From CAYPHY01 sp964410625 (GTDB taxonomy: Bacteria; Chloroflexota; Anaerolineae; Promineifilales; Promineifilaceae), in the NCBI GenBank assembly GCA_964410625.1, contig CAYPHY010000036.1, positions 1-51,355 on the forward strand: 51,355 nucleotides of DNA. Reading direction: 5' to 3'. The translations under genes and the position numbers were made by a program. Numbering within the stretch: the stretch's first letter is position 1; every line of letters starts with the position of its first letter. This document shows positions 23,488 to 31,985 of the stretch, in pieces. Under the pieces are notes generated by a model, which was not told where the DNA came from, did not search any database, and worked only from the letters and a program-made list of their open reading frames with translations.

Positions 23488-25434
23488 ATGCCACCTTCCT
23501 TCGACTTCAAACAAACCCTGGCCCCCACCCGCCTGCTTGGTGTGTGGCGGATGCTGACGGGGTATCACCATCTCTATGTAGGGGCGCTGGTCTGCATTGG
23601 GCTGGCGGCCGTTGCCCAGACCTCGTTCTACTTCCTGCTGCGCTACTTCACCGACACGGTGTTGGGGAATGCAGCCTTGCAATACCAGTTGCCCTGGGTG
23701 GCGTTGGGCTTTGTCGGGCTGGCGTTGGTGCAGGGGAGTTTGACCTTCATCGGCGGCCGCTCGGCCGCCCGCGCTTCCGAAGGGGTAACGCGCCGCTTGC
23801 GCGACTATCTCTACGACCACATCCAACGCCTCTCCTTTGCCTATCACGACCGGACGCCGACGGGGGAACTGATCCAGCGTTCGACCTCCGATGTGGATGC
23901 ATTGCGCCGCTTTTATGGCGAAGAGTCGGTTGGTTTCGGCCGCGTGGTGATGCTCTTCGTGGTCAACTTTATCGCTCTGCTGACGCTCAATGTGACCTTG
24001 GGCTTGATCTCAGTTATCGTCGTGCCGCTGATCGCTGTTGTCTCGGTACTGTTCTTCAAGCGCATTTCGCAACGGTATGAGCTGTTTCAGGAGCAGGAAG
24101 GAAAGCTCTCCACCACCTTGCAGGAGAACCTGACCGGCATTCGCGTGGTGCGGGCCTTTGCCCGGCAGGCCTACGAGCAGGACAAGTTTGAGCGCGACAA
24201 CTTGGAGCGTTTTGTGCGCGGCCGTCGCTTGCTCTTGCTCCACGCCCTCTATTGGCCGACGACGGACGTGATGGTGGGCATCCAGTTGGTCGCGGGCTAT
24301 GCGCTGGGGGCGATCATAGTCATCAACGGCGTGATCACCGTCGGCACCTTTCTGGCCTATATGGGGATGTTGGGCTGGATTATGTGGCCGATGCGGAATG
24401 TCGGCCGTCTGATCGTGCAGATGTCCATTGGGCTGGTCTCTTACGGCCGTGTGTCGGACATTATCAAGGAAGACCGCGAACCGTTGGATGTCGGTGATTA
24501 TCGGCCGACGAAGCCTCTGCGTGGCGAGCTTGTTTTTGAGAATGTTAGCTTTGCCTATGATGAAGAGTTGCCGGTGTTGCACGATATCAGCTTTCGCTGT
24601 GAGCCGGGGCAGGTGGTGGCGCTGGTGGGCGCGACGGGTTCGGGCAAGACCTCGTTGGTGAACCTGTTGCCGCGCTTCTATGAGTATAGCGGCAGCATCA
24701 AGCTGGATGGGGTCGAATTGCGCGACTATCCGCGCCGTTATCTGCGACGGCAGATCGGGCTGGTGCAGCAAGAGCCGTTCCTCTTCTCGCGCACCATTCG
24801 CGAGAATATCACCTATGGGGTGATTGAGGCGCGGGAGGGGGCGCAGGGGAGCGGAGGTGCAGGGGAGCAGAGGAGCAGAGGAGCGGAGGTGCAGGGGAGT
24901 AATGGGGCGGTTGGGGGCCTGTTTGGCCGGAATGGTAGTAGCGCGAATGGGACGGCCGAGGCGGCTTATTTACGGGTGCCGGATGAGGAGGTGTTTCGCG
25001 CGGCCGAGGCAGCGGCCGTGCATAAGGTCATACTTACCTTCCCTGAAGGGTATAACACCATCGTCGGCGAGAAAGGGGTGACACTCTCCGGCGGGCAGAA
25101 GCAGCGCGTGACGTTGGCCCGTACCTTGCTCAAGGACCCGCGTATCCTGATTCTGGATGATGCGACTTCGTCAGTAGACATGGAGACAGAGGCGGCGATT
25201 CAGTACGCGCTGGATGAGCTATTGCCCGGCCGCACCACCTTCATCATCGCCCATCGCATCCAAACGGTGATGCGGGCTGACCTGATCCTGGTGTTGGAGA
25301 AGGGGCGCGTGGTGCAATGTGGCACGCACGATGAGCTAATTGACCAGCCGGGAACCTATCAACGCATCTTCCGCTTGCAGTCGCAGATTGAGGAGGAGTT
25401 GGAGGAAGATTTGTCGGCGGTAATGAAGCAATGA
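23488..25434 (+). CDS. ABC exporter half-transporter, degenerate-site subunit
   Basis: A 648-residue ABC exporter with six membrane helices (about 1-320) and an ATPase domain (345-648). Walker A is GATGSGKTS, the signature LSGGQKQR is canonical, and Walker B is RILILDDATSSVD, where the catalytic Glu is replaced by Asp. The H-loop (IAHRIQT) is intact. With the next gene it should form an asymmetric heterodimer. About 48 low-complexity residues (446-494), encoded by a word repeat, are inserted between ENITYGVIEA and PDEEVFRAAEAA in the helical subdomain. Substrate is unknown. Confidence 0.9.
   Translation: MPPSFDFKQTLAPTRLLGVWRMLTGYHHLYVGALVCIGLAAVAQTSFYFLLRYFTDTVLGNAALQYQLPWVALGFVGLALVQGSLTFIGGRSAARASEGVTRRLRDYLYDHIQRLSFAYHDRTPTGELIQRSTSDVDALRRFYGEESVGFGRVVMLFVVNFIALLTLNVTLGLISVIVVPLIAVVSVLFFKRISQRYELFQEQEGKLSTTLQENLTGIRVVRAFARQAYEQDKFERDNLERFVRGRRLLLLHALYWPTTDVMVGIQLVAGYALGAIIVINGVITVGTFLAYMGMLGWIMWPMRNVGRLIVQMSIGLVSYGRVSDIIKEDREPLDVGDYRPTKPLRGELVFENVSFAYDEELPVLHDISFRCEPGQVVALVGATGSGKTSLVNLLPRFYEYSGSIKLDGVELRDYPRRYLRRQIGLVQQEPFLFSRTIRENITYGVIEAREGAQGSGGAGEQRSRGAEVQGSNGAVGGLFGRNGSSANGTAEAAYLRVPDEEVFRAAEAAAVHKVILTFPEGYNTIVGEKGVTLSGGQKQRVTLARTLLKDPRILILDDATSSVDMETEAAIQYALDELLPGRTTFIIAHRIQTVMRADLILVLEKGRVVQCGTHDELIDQPGTYQRIFRLQSQIEEELEEDLSAVMKQ
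24823..24985. repeat. Word repeat inserted in frame in the ABC exporter ATPase domain
   Basis: Words GGAGGTGCAGGGGAGCAGAGG and GCAGAGGAGCGGAGGTGCAGG are tandemly arranged at 24845-24900, followed by a Gly/Asn-rich linker. They encode Gly/Ser/Arg/Gln-rich residues in a place where ABC exporters normally have a short turn. The frame is kept. Confidence 0.7.
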
Positions 25435-25541
25435 ACAATGAGACAATGAACAATGAACAATGAGATATTTTTGACACGAATTTCACGAATAACACGAATA
25501 GTTGGGCTAGTTATTCGTGAAATTCGTGTCATTCGTGTCAA
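25428..25541. repeat. Two adjacent word repeats between the exporter genes
   Basis: 25428-25465 has CAATGAACAATGAGA words, complement of those at 1-57. Then TTGACACGAATTTCACGAAT at 25471 onward pairs with ATTCGTGAAATTCGTGTC and TTCGTGTCAA ending at 25541. The repeats separate two genes whose products must work together. Confidence 0.8.
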
Positions 25542-25587
25542 AGAAAAAAATTCGTATCAATTCGCGTAATTCGTTGCAAAAAAACTC

Positions 25588-27390
25588 ATGGAAGAGTATT
25601 TCGAAGAAGAAGATTTTAATACTAAGTTCAGCGGCCGTATTGTCGCCCGCATTTTGGGGCTGACCAAGCCCCATTTGCCGATGTTGCTCGGCTTCCTGGT
25701 GCTGGTGGCCGGGGTGTCGGTAATTGACGCCACCTTCACCTATCTGAGCAAGCGGCTGGTGGATGATGCGATTTTGGGGCAAGACCAACAGGCGTTGCGG
25801 ACGATTATGACCCAATACGCGCTGCTGACGATTGTGCTGGCCGGTGGCGTTTTTGGCTTCATCTATCTGGCCGGGGTGCTGGGCGAGCAGGTGCGCTATG
25901 ATCTGCGGCGCAAGCTGTTCAACCACCTGCAAACGCTCTCCTTTTCCTACTTCGACCGCACCCCCGTCGGCTGGATCATGTCGCGGGTGACGTCGGACAC
26001 GGAGCGCATCGCTGACCTGGTGACCTGGGGCTTGCTCGATGTGACCTGGGGCATTACCGGCGTACTCACCTCCGTCACCTTCATGCTCTTCATCAACTGG
26101 CGCATGGCGTTGATCATCATCGCCATCATCCCGGTGTTGATCGTCGTCGCCTACCAGTTCCGCAAGCGCATCCTGACCGAATACCGCGAGGTGCGGCGGA
26201 TCAATTCCCGGATCACCGGCGCATATAACGAGAACATCCAGGGCGTGCGCGTCACCAAGTCGTTAGCGCGGGAAGACCAGGACTTACGCGAGTTTCAAAC
26301 GTTGTCGGGGAGCATGTTCCGCGCCAGCTATCGCGCCGCCTGGCTCTCGGCATTGTTCTTGCCAGCGGTGCAGTTGATCACGGCCGTTGGTGTGGCTGCG
26401 GTCGTCTGGTATGGCGGCTTGCAAACACAGATTGGGCAGATGACCATCGGCGACATTCAGGCGTTCATCGGCTATGTAACCTTCATGCTCTGGCCGATCC
26501 AGGAGATGGCGCGGGTCTTTGCCCAGATGCAGCAATCTATCGCTTCCGGCGAGCGGGTCTTTTCGCTGCTCGATGCGGTGCCGGATGTGCAAGATGCACC
26601 GGATGCGGCCGACGTGCCAACCATTCGCGGCGACATCGAGTTTCAAAATGTCTCCTTCTACTATGAAGAGGGCAAGCGCGTGCTGACCGACTTTAATTTG
26701 AAGGTGCGCGAGGGGGAGACGATTGCCCTGGTTGGGCCGACAGGTGGTGGCAAGTCTACCATCGTCAATCTTGTCTGCCGTTTCTATGAACCGAAGAAAG
26801 GGCGCATTTTGATCAACGGCCGCGACTATACCGAACTGACGCAACAGGCGATCCAATCGCGGGTGGGGATGGTGTTGCAAACGCCCCATCTCTTTTCGGG
26901 GACGATCCGCGAGAATTTAAGGTACGGCCGTCTGGATGCCACTGACGAGGAGATTGAGGAAGCGGCGAAGATGGCCGGGGCGCATGATTTCATCATCACC
27001 CTGGAAAATGGGTATGAGGAGAGCGTGGGCGAGGGTGGCAATCTGCTCTCGGTGGGGCAGAAGCAGTTGATCAGTCTGGCGAGGGCGATTTTGGCCGACC
27101 CCGACATCTTCATCATGGACGAGGCGACGAGTTCGGTGGACACATTAACCGAGGCGTTGATCCAGCGCGGGATGGAGGTGATGATGGTCGGCCGCACCAG
27201 CTTTGTGATCGCCCACCGCCTCTCGACGATCAAGAGGGCGGACCGGATTTTGGTGATTGAAGGCGGCCGTATCGCCGAGATGGGAACCCACGCCGAACTG
27301 ATCCGCGCCCAGGGCCACTACTACCGCCTCTATACCCGCCAATTCCGCCGCGAACGAGAGGCGTCGTTGCAACCGGCGTTTGCAGGGTAA
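25588..27390 (+). CDS. ABC exporter half-transporter, catalytic-site subunit
   Basis: A 600-residue ABC exporter: membrane domain about 15-330, ATPase domain about 350-590. Walker A is GPTGGGKST and Walker B IFIMDEATSSVD keeps the catalytic Glu, but the signature is LLSVGQKQL instead of LSGGQ. The degenerate ATP site would thus combine this signature with the Walker B Asp of the partner at 23488, as in TM287/288- or BmrCD-type heterodimers. No clear ribosome site precedes ATG 25588. Substrate unknown; drugs, lipids or peptides are typical. Confidence 0.9.
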   Translation: MEEYFEEEDFNTKFSGRIVARILGLTKPHLPMLLGFLVLVAGVSVIDATFTYLSKRLVDDAILGQDQQALRTIMTQYALLTIVLAGGVFGFIYLAGVLGEQVRYDLRRKLFNHLQTLSFSYFDRTPVGWIMSRVTSDTERIADLVTWGLLDVTWGITGVLTSVTFMLFINWRMALIIIAIIPVLIVVAYQFRKRILTEYREVRRINSRITGAYNENIQGVRVTKSLAREDQDLREFQTLSGSMFRASYRAAWLSALFLPAVQLITAVGVAAVVWYGGLQTQIGQMTIGDIQAFIGYVTFMLWPIQEMARVFAQMQQSIASGERVFSLLDAVPDVQDAPDAADVPTIRGDIEFQNVSFYYEEGKRVLTDFNLKVREGETIALVGPTGGGKSTIVNLVCRFYEPKKGRILINGRDYTELTQQAIQSRVGMVLQTPHLFSGTIRENLRYGRLDATDEEIEEAAKMAGAHDFIITLENGYEESVGEGGNLLSVGQKQLISLARAILADPDIFIMDEATSSVDTLTEALIQRGMEVMMVGRTSFVIAHRLSTIKRADRILVIEGGRIAEMGTHAELIRAQGHYYRLYTRQFRREREASLQPAFAG

Positions 27391-27394
27391 CTAT

Positions 27395-27426
27395 AGAAAC
27401 TGGGTTTTCGTAAAACCCTGGTTTCT
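27395..27426. terminator. Stem-loop AGAAACTGGGTTTT family
   Basis: AGAAACTGGGTTTT and AAAACCCTGGTTTCT pair around CGT, five bases after the exporter stop codon. Possible terminator; relatives at 12560-12591 and 27687-27719. Confidence 0.6.
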
Positions 27427-27465
27427 CAGTTTGCTGAATGTTGCGCTTCGTAGGAAGATAACACG

Positions 27466-27648
27466 ATGGACACAATGAATGGAGATACGATAACGGTTTC
27501 GATTCCAACAGATCGGTTGAAGCAATTAAAGGCTTTTGCCGCTCGATTTCATGTTACACCAGAAGAATTGGTGCGCATCAGCGTTGAAGAGTTGTTGTCC
27601 CGACCGGGGCGTGGCGATTCCAGATCGGCCGTTTCCCTGGACGAATAA
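27466..27648 (+). CDS. Small ribbon-helix-helix-like protein, orphan antitoxin
   Basis: A 60-residue protein. ITVSIPTDRLKQLKAFAARF at 9-28, then HVTPEELVRISVEELLSRP, fits a ribbon-helix-helix DNA-binding fold as in CopG/VapB antitoxins. AGGAAG precedes ATG 27466. No toxin gene follows; the next bases form a stem-loop of the family that also precedes it. It may be a remnant of a toxin-antitoxin pair or an independent regulator. Confidence 0.6.
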   Translation: MDTMNGDTITVSIPTDRLKQLKAFAARFHVTPEELVRISVEELLSRPGRGDSRSAVSLDE

Positions 27649-27686
27649 GCGCGACGAGTGGGATGAACCGGGTTGAACAATCATCT

Positions 27687-27719
27687 AGAAACCGGGTTTT
27701 TGTCAAAAACCCGGTTTCT
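27687..27719. terminator. Stem-loop AGAAACCGGGTTTTT family
   Basis: AGAAACCGGGTTTTTG pairs with CAAAAACCCGGTTTCT. Together with 27395-27426 it brackets the small gene at 27466-27648, like a pair of terminators. Confidence 0.65.
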
Positions 27720-27749
27720 GGCTTTCTGATAGAAAGCGATCATCTACTT

Positions 27750-28379
27750 CTACAGTAATATACGAATAGCGAGACCGAGCAGTAAGAGCGCAAAAAGCAG
27801 GTCGAGCCAACGGGCAAAACGGCCGTACCCTTCTCGAAACAGACGATAAGAAAAGAATATTGCGACGAATGCGTACCAGCTGCTGGAGACGAACGCCATT
27901 AGTAACGCCATTCGGGCTTTAATTGGCAGTGACGCGGCCGGATCGAGGACGGTGGTGAAGAAGGCGAGGAAAAAGACGGCCGAGGCGGGATTAGAGAGAT
28001 TGGTAAACAAGCCGGTGCGATAGGCGGCGCGGCCGTTGAGCGCATTGGTCGCCTGGTCCTGGCCGGGAAGCGGGCGACTCACCCGTGTCTGGTAGAGCGA
28101 ATAGAGGATTTTGAACGCCAGATAAGTGAGATAAAGCGCACCGACAATCCTAATTGTTTCGTATAACCAGGGGAGGCGAGTGAGCAACAACGTCACGCCA
28201 AAGAGGCCAGTTAGCAGCCAGATGAGGGTTCCGGTTAGCACACCAACGGCCGTTTGCAGACCGGCGCGTCGTGAGTGGATCAGGGCTGTGCGGGCGATGA
28301 TGACGAAGTTGGGGCCAGGGCTAATGACGGCCGCGAAATAGATGCTGATAGCGACGAGAAGCGGGGTGGATTCGTTCAT
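27750..28379 (-). CDS. LysE-family exporter
   Basis: A 209-residue membrane protein of the LysE/RhtB superfamily that exports amino acids or related metabolites. FAAVISPGPNFVIIARTAL near residues 14-32 is the family motif around the first helix, and GLFTNLSNPASAVFFLAFF near 125-145 is the second repeat. The extended frame upstream begins in Ser-rich codons without support, so ATG 28379 is chosen. It stands alone on the minus strand between plus-strand genes. Confidence 0.87.
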   Translation of the reverse strand: MNESTPLLVAISIYFAAVISPGPNFVIIARTALIHSRRAGLQTAVGVLTGTLIWLLTGLFGVTLLLTRLPWLYETIRIVGALYLTYLAFKILYSLYQTRVSRPLPGQDQATNALNGRAAYRTGLFTNLSNPASAVFFLAFFTTVLDPAASLPIKARMALLMAFVSSSWYAFVAIFFSYRLFREGYGRFARWLDLLFALLLLGLAIRILL

Positions 28380-28516
28380 AGTTAGAGGAGCGGAGGAAGA
28401 GAAAGGTGTAGATGAGGAGGAACGGCCGTTTGGCACAAAGCTAGCTAAGATGAATGAATGTACATTATAATCGAAGATAGTTAAGATAGGCTATACCATA
28501 CGGCCGTGAGGTAAGA

Positions 28517-28753
28517 ATGGAAGAGAATATAATGGCACGGATTACGGTCAATCCACAAATTTTGATGGGAAAACCGACGATACGAGGGATGCGGATCAGC
28601 GTCGAGCATATATTAAACGCCTTAGCAGCTGGTGTGCCCCAGGAAGATTTGTTAGCAGACTACCCTGAACTAGAACCAGAGGACATATTGGCGGCCTTAG
28701 CGTACGCGGCGCAGTTGGTTGGTGAGACTCGAGTATATCCCGTTGCGATCTAG
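28517..28753 (+). CDS. DUF433 antitoxin-like protein
   Basis: A 78-residue protein of the DUF433 family: ITVNPQILMGKPTIRGMRIS at about 9-28 and the segment DYPELEPEDILAALAYAAQ are typical. DUF433 proteins carry a helix-turn-helix and usually pair with DUF5615 PIN-like proteins, as here (5 bases between genes). ATG 28517 follows GAGGTAAGA; ATG 28532 is an alternative. Confidence 0.85.
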   Translation: MEENIMARITVNPQILMGKPTIRGMRISVEHILNALAAGVPQEDLLADYPELEPEDILAALAYAAQLVGETRVYPVAI

Positions 28754-28758
28754 GTAGA

Positions 28759-29121
28759 ATGGCTTTACGTTTACTGATTGATGTGAGCGTCGGCTATTTG
28801 GTTGAGGAGTGGCTGCGAGACAACGGCTATGATATTGTGGCTGTTCGTGACATTGACGCCTCTATGCCAGATGACGATATTTTAAGGAAAGCTGTGGTTG
28901 ATAACCGTCTTGTCGTCACAATGGACAAGGATTTTGGCGAGATGGTTTTTCAATCTGGATTCGCTCATGCTGGTGTTCTATTGTTGCGTTTGGAAGTAGA
29001 TACAAGTGCTGAAAAGATAGCCGTTATCTCCCATATCTTAGCCAATTTCAGTGAAGAAATTGAGGGACATTTCTGCGTTTACCAGAGAGGACGGCTTCGC
29101 ATTAGAAGGAGAAAGGTGTGA
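28759..29121 (+). CDS. DUF5615 PIN-like toxin
   Basis: A 120-residue PIN-like protein. RLLIDVSVGYLVEEWLRDNG and VRDIDASMPDDDILRKAVV, then RLVVTMDKDFGEMVF, match DUF5615. The usual N-terminal D-E-N reads D-V-S here, so one acidic residue of the site is changed. It ends inside GTGA, overlapping the next gene start by 4 bases. Confidence 0.83.
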   Translation: MALRLLIDVSVGYLVEEWLRDNGYDIVAVRDIDASMPDDDILRKAVVDNRLVVTMDKDFGEMVFQSGFAHAGVLLLRLEVDTSAEKIAVISHILANFSEEIEGHFCVYQRGRLRIRRRKV

Positions 29122-29516
29122 CTTGGTGGGGAAAAACCCTTTTTAGAGGATCCTGGATAATCATAGCTACTTTATTATTCACTGCCTGCGGCGGCACGAC
29201 GGCCGAACCAACCGCCACCCCCACCCAAGACCCACAGGTGCGGGCCGGGGAAGTGGTCTTTATCCGTGAGTGTGCCCGCTGCCATAGTCTGGTGGAGGAT
29301 GCGATCATTGTTGGGCCGTCTATGGCGGGGGTTGCCTCGCGTGCGGCCGAGCGTGTCCCTGACCAGGATGCCCACACCTATCTGATGAATTCGATTATGC
29401 GGCCGGGCGACTATCTGGTGGAAGGGTATCAAAATTTAATGCCCCAAGACCTGGCAAAGTCATTGACCGGCGAGGAGATTGATCAGGTAATGGCGTTTTT
29501 GCTTACTTTAGAATGA
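29118..29516 (+). CDS. Lipoprotein monoheme cytochrome c
   Basis: A 132-residue protein with a lipoprotein signal (LLFTACGG, Cys near 24), a Thr/Pro linker and a class I cytochrome c domain. The heme motif CARCH is at 52-56 and the likely axial Met is in NLMPQDL near 107. It is extracytoplasmic and carries electrons. It starts with GTG 29118, overlapping the toxin stop by 4 bases, with AGGAG upstream. It precedes a diheme peroxidase fusion and is probably its electron donor or partner. Confidence 0.85.
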   Translation: MTWWGKTLFRGSWIIIATLLFTACGGTTAEPTATPTQDPQVRAGEVVFIRECARCHSLVEDAIIVGPSMAGVASRAAERVPDQDAHTYLMNSIMRPGDYLVEGYQNLMPQDLAKSLTGEEIDQVMAFLLTLE

Positions 29517-29608
29517 GGTGTATTGGTGTAATGGTGTATTAGTGTATTGATAGGCTATCGGACTATACCAGTCACCAGTACACCAATATACCAATACACC
29601 AATACAGT
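29517..29608. repeat. Inverted word repeat GGTGTATTGGTGTAATG
   Basis: Left words GGTGTATTGGTGTAATGG and TGTATTAGTGTATTG pair with right words ACACCAATATACCAATACACC. The same family occurs at 49507-49592. Confidence 0.8.
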
Positions 29609-29633
29609 CATTTTGCACTCAAGAGGAGAAAAT

Positions 29634-31886
29634 ATGTCGAGAATCGGACGGTGGATCATTGGAATCGTTGGCGTGATTGTGTTGTTATTGCTGGGGGTGA
29701 TCGTGGTGGCGGCCGTTGCCCCACAAAAAGCCGATCCGGCGATTGACATGGCCGCGCATGGGGCGGGGTCGAGTAGCGTTGAGCCGAGCTACTCCGGCTT
29801 GCAGCGCGAGTTTCCACCCCTCAACGAACCGACCGACAACCCAACCACGCCGGAAAAAGCGGAACTCGGCCGCTTACTCTTCTTTGATCCCGTTCTCTCC
29901 GCCAACAACGATTTCTCTTGCGCCTCTTGCCACCATCCCGATTTGGGCTTCAGCGATGGCCGGGCGACGGCCGCCGGGGCTAATGGCATTGAGTTAACCC
30001 GCAACACGATGAGCCTGTGGAACGTGGCATATGCACCGCGGCTGTTTTGGGACGGCCGCGTCGCGACTCTGGAAGAGCAGGCGGCCGTTCCGCTGACCCA
30101 TCCCGACGAGATGGGTGTAGGGGATACGGCAGAAATGGTGACGGAGTTGGCCGCCATCCCCGACTATGTGGAACGATTTGGCGCGGCGTTTGGCGGCGGG
30201 GCGGAGGCGGTTTCGGCCGATAACGTCAACCAGGCATTGGCCGCCTTCCAGCGGACATTGATCAGCAACGACAGCCCCTTTGACCGCTATGCCGCCGGAG
30301 AGTTCGACGCGCTGACTGCCCAGCAACGGCGCGGCCTGGCCCTTTTCCGCTCCGGGGCGACGCGCTGCTTTGAGTGCCACACCGCGCCAACCTTCGCCAG
30401 CGATACCTTTCGCGTGATTGGCGTGCCGTCGGATGATCCGGGGCGTTCGGCCGTTGCCGGTGATGCCCGCGAGGGGGCGTTCCGCGTGCCGTCGTTGCGC
30501 AATATCGCCCTTTCCGCCCCCTATATGCACAATGGTTCGCTGGCAACGTTGGAAGAGGTGGTGGACTTTTATGCGCGGGGCGGCGGCCGTGATGAAGGGA
30601 TGGAAAATGTAGATGTTTTTGTCAGTGGCTTTGAGCTGACCGAGCAGGAACGAGCCGACTTGGTCTCCTTCCTTTATGCACTGACCGACGAGAGCCAACT
30701 GCCGGAGATTCCGGCGGCCGTCCCCTCCGGGCTGCCCGTTGTTGCCTCGGTTGCCAACCCGCAACGCGACGTAGCGGCCGAACACAACGCCGGAACGAGC
30801 AATGACGAAACGGCCGCTTCCCGTGAACCAATGGTCATCACCGTTCAGGAGGGAGAGACGATTCAGGCGGCCGTAGACCGCGCCCAACCTGGCGATGTGA
30901 TTGAAGTCCCTTATGGTGTTTACCACGAGCGCGTCGTCATTGATATGAGCGACATTACCCTGCGCGGCATTCCCAACGAAGCCGGTGAATTTCCGATTTT
31001 AGACGGGGAAGGGGTGCTGTCCGAAGGGGTGATCGCCTCTGGCAACAACTTCACCGTCGGCTACTTGCACACGCGCAACTATACCGACAATGGTGTGCTG
31101 GTCGAAGGGGTGACCGGCGTCCATTTCCACGACATCTTTGCCGAGAATGTGGGCACGTATGGCGTCTATCCGGTGCAAAGCACCAATGTGCTGGTGGAAC
31201 GGGTGACGGTGACGGGTGTGGACGATGCCGGTATCTACGCCGGGCAATGCGAGAACGTCGTTATTCGCGACAGCACAGTTTATGGGAACGTAATCGGCAT
31301 TGAAGTAGAAAACACGCTTGGCGGCGAGGTGTATAACAACCACGCCTATGACAACAGCCTCGGCGTGCTGGTCATCCTCTTGCCGCAATTGACCTCAAAA
31401 ATCTCCTCCGGCACGCTGGTCTATGACAATCTGATCGAGGCCAACAACCATCCCAACTTCGCGCCGGAAGGCTCAACGGCGCGGATCGCCCCACCAGGGA
31501 CGGGGATTTTGCTCGTCGCTTCCGATGATAACCGGGTCTATAACAACGAGATTCGCGACAACAAAACGGCCGGGCTGGCTCTATTCAGCCTGACCGGAAC
31601 GGGGGCATTTGACGCCGATGAGATTGACGTAGGCCCCTTGCCGGAACGGAACCACACTTACAACAACACCTTTGCCAACAACGGCTATGACCCCGACCCC
31701 GTGGTCGCCGAGTTGGGCATTCCGGCCGGGGATATTCTCTGGGATGGCTCCGGCGCGGGCAATCGCTTCGACGAACCCGGCGCAAGCGGTGGCTTTCCAC
31801 CCATCCTCCCCGGCAGCGGCTGGCCTGGCTTTTTGCAACGGGCGTATGGGAATGTTCTGAATTTTGTGATTGGGTTGGTGGCGTAA
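29634..31886 (+). CDS. Diheme cytochrome c peroxidase (MauG/CcpA-like) fused to a parallel beta-helix
   Basis: A 750-residue exported protein anchored by an N-terminal helix (about 7-28). Residues 60-360 form a diheme cytochrome c peroxidase: first heme CASCHH at 96-101, with NTMSLWNVAYAPRLFWDGR; second heme CFECH at 245-249, followed by FRVPSLRNIALSAPYMHNG. After an Ala/Thr linker, residues about 400-710 are a NosD/pectate-lyase-like right-handed beta-helix (ETIQAAVDRAQPGDVIEV, then many NNVV/D-x-x-V-Y-x-N turns). ATG 29634 follows AAGAGGAGA. The fusion suggests a redox enzyme attached to a polysaccharide- or surface-binding module. Confidence 0.87.
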   Translation: MSRIGRWIIGIVGVIVLLLLGVIVVAAVAPQKADPAIDMAAHGAGSSSVEPSYSGLQREFPPLNEPTDNPTTPEKAELGRLLFFDPVLSANNDFSCASCHHPDLGFSDGRATAAGANGIELTRNTMSLWNVAYAPRLFWDGRVATLEEQAAVPLTHPDEMGVGDTAEMVTELAAIPDYVERFGAAFGGGAEAVSADNVNQALAAFQRTLISNDSPFDRYAAGEFDALTAQQRRGLALFRSGATRCFECHTAPTFASDTFRVIGVPSDDPGRSAVAGDAREGAFRVPSLRNIALSAPYMHNGSLATLEEVVDFYARGGGRDEGMENVDVFVSGFELTEQERADLVSFLYALTDESQLPEIPAAVPSGLPVVASVANPQRDVAAEHNAGTSNDETAASREPMVITVQEGETIQAAVDRAQPGDVIEVPYGVYHERVVIDMSDITLRGIPNEAGEFPILDGEGVLSEGVIASGNNFTVGYLHTRNYTDNGVLVEGVTGVHFHDIFAENVGTYGVYPVQSTNVLVERVTVTGVDDAGIYAGQCENVVIRDSTVYGNVIGIEVENTLGGEVYNNHAYDNSLGVLVILLPQLTSKISSGTLVYDNLIEANNHPNFAPEGSTARIAPPGTGILLVASDDNRVYNNEIRDNKTAGLALFSLTGTGAFDADEIDVGPLPERNHTYNNTFANNGYDPDPVVAELGIPAGDILWDGSGAGNRFDEPGASGGFPPILPGSGWPGFLQRAYGNVLNFVIGLVA

Positions 31887-31887
31887 G

Positions 31888-31985
31888 AAGAGAGTAGGAG
31901 AGTAAGAGACTTGGAGACTGGGAGATTGATCCAGTCTCCTAATCTCTCAGTCTCCTAGTCTCTCAATCTCCAATTCTCTAATCCT
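31888..31985. repeat. Inverted word repeat AGTAAGAGACTTGGAGACTGGGAG
   Basis: Left words GAGAGTAAGAGACTTGGAG and ACTGGGAGATTG pair with right words CAGTCTCCTAATCTCTCAG and TCTCAATCTCCAATTCTC. It separates convergent genes and reaches the stop of the lipoprotein gene at 31978. Confidence 0.8.

Noticed and set aside
23488..25434. Frameshift or gene fusion within the ABC exporter because of its odd low-complexity stretch
   Set aside because: The frame is open throughout and conserved motifs continue on both sides; an in-frame repeat insert explains it.
28466..28471. TATAAT upstream of the DUF433 gene as a promoter
   Set aside because: No matching -35 box or extended -10 TG was found, so support is too weak.
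29994..30926. Minus-strand open frame of 310 codons opposite the peroxidase fusion
   Set aside because: The plus-strand frame carries both heme motifs and peroxidase signatures; the antisense product has none.
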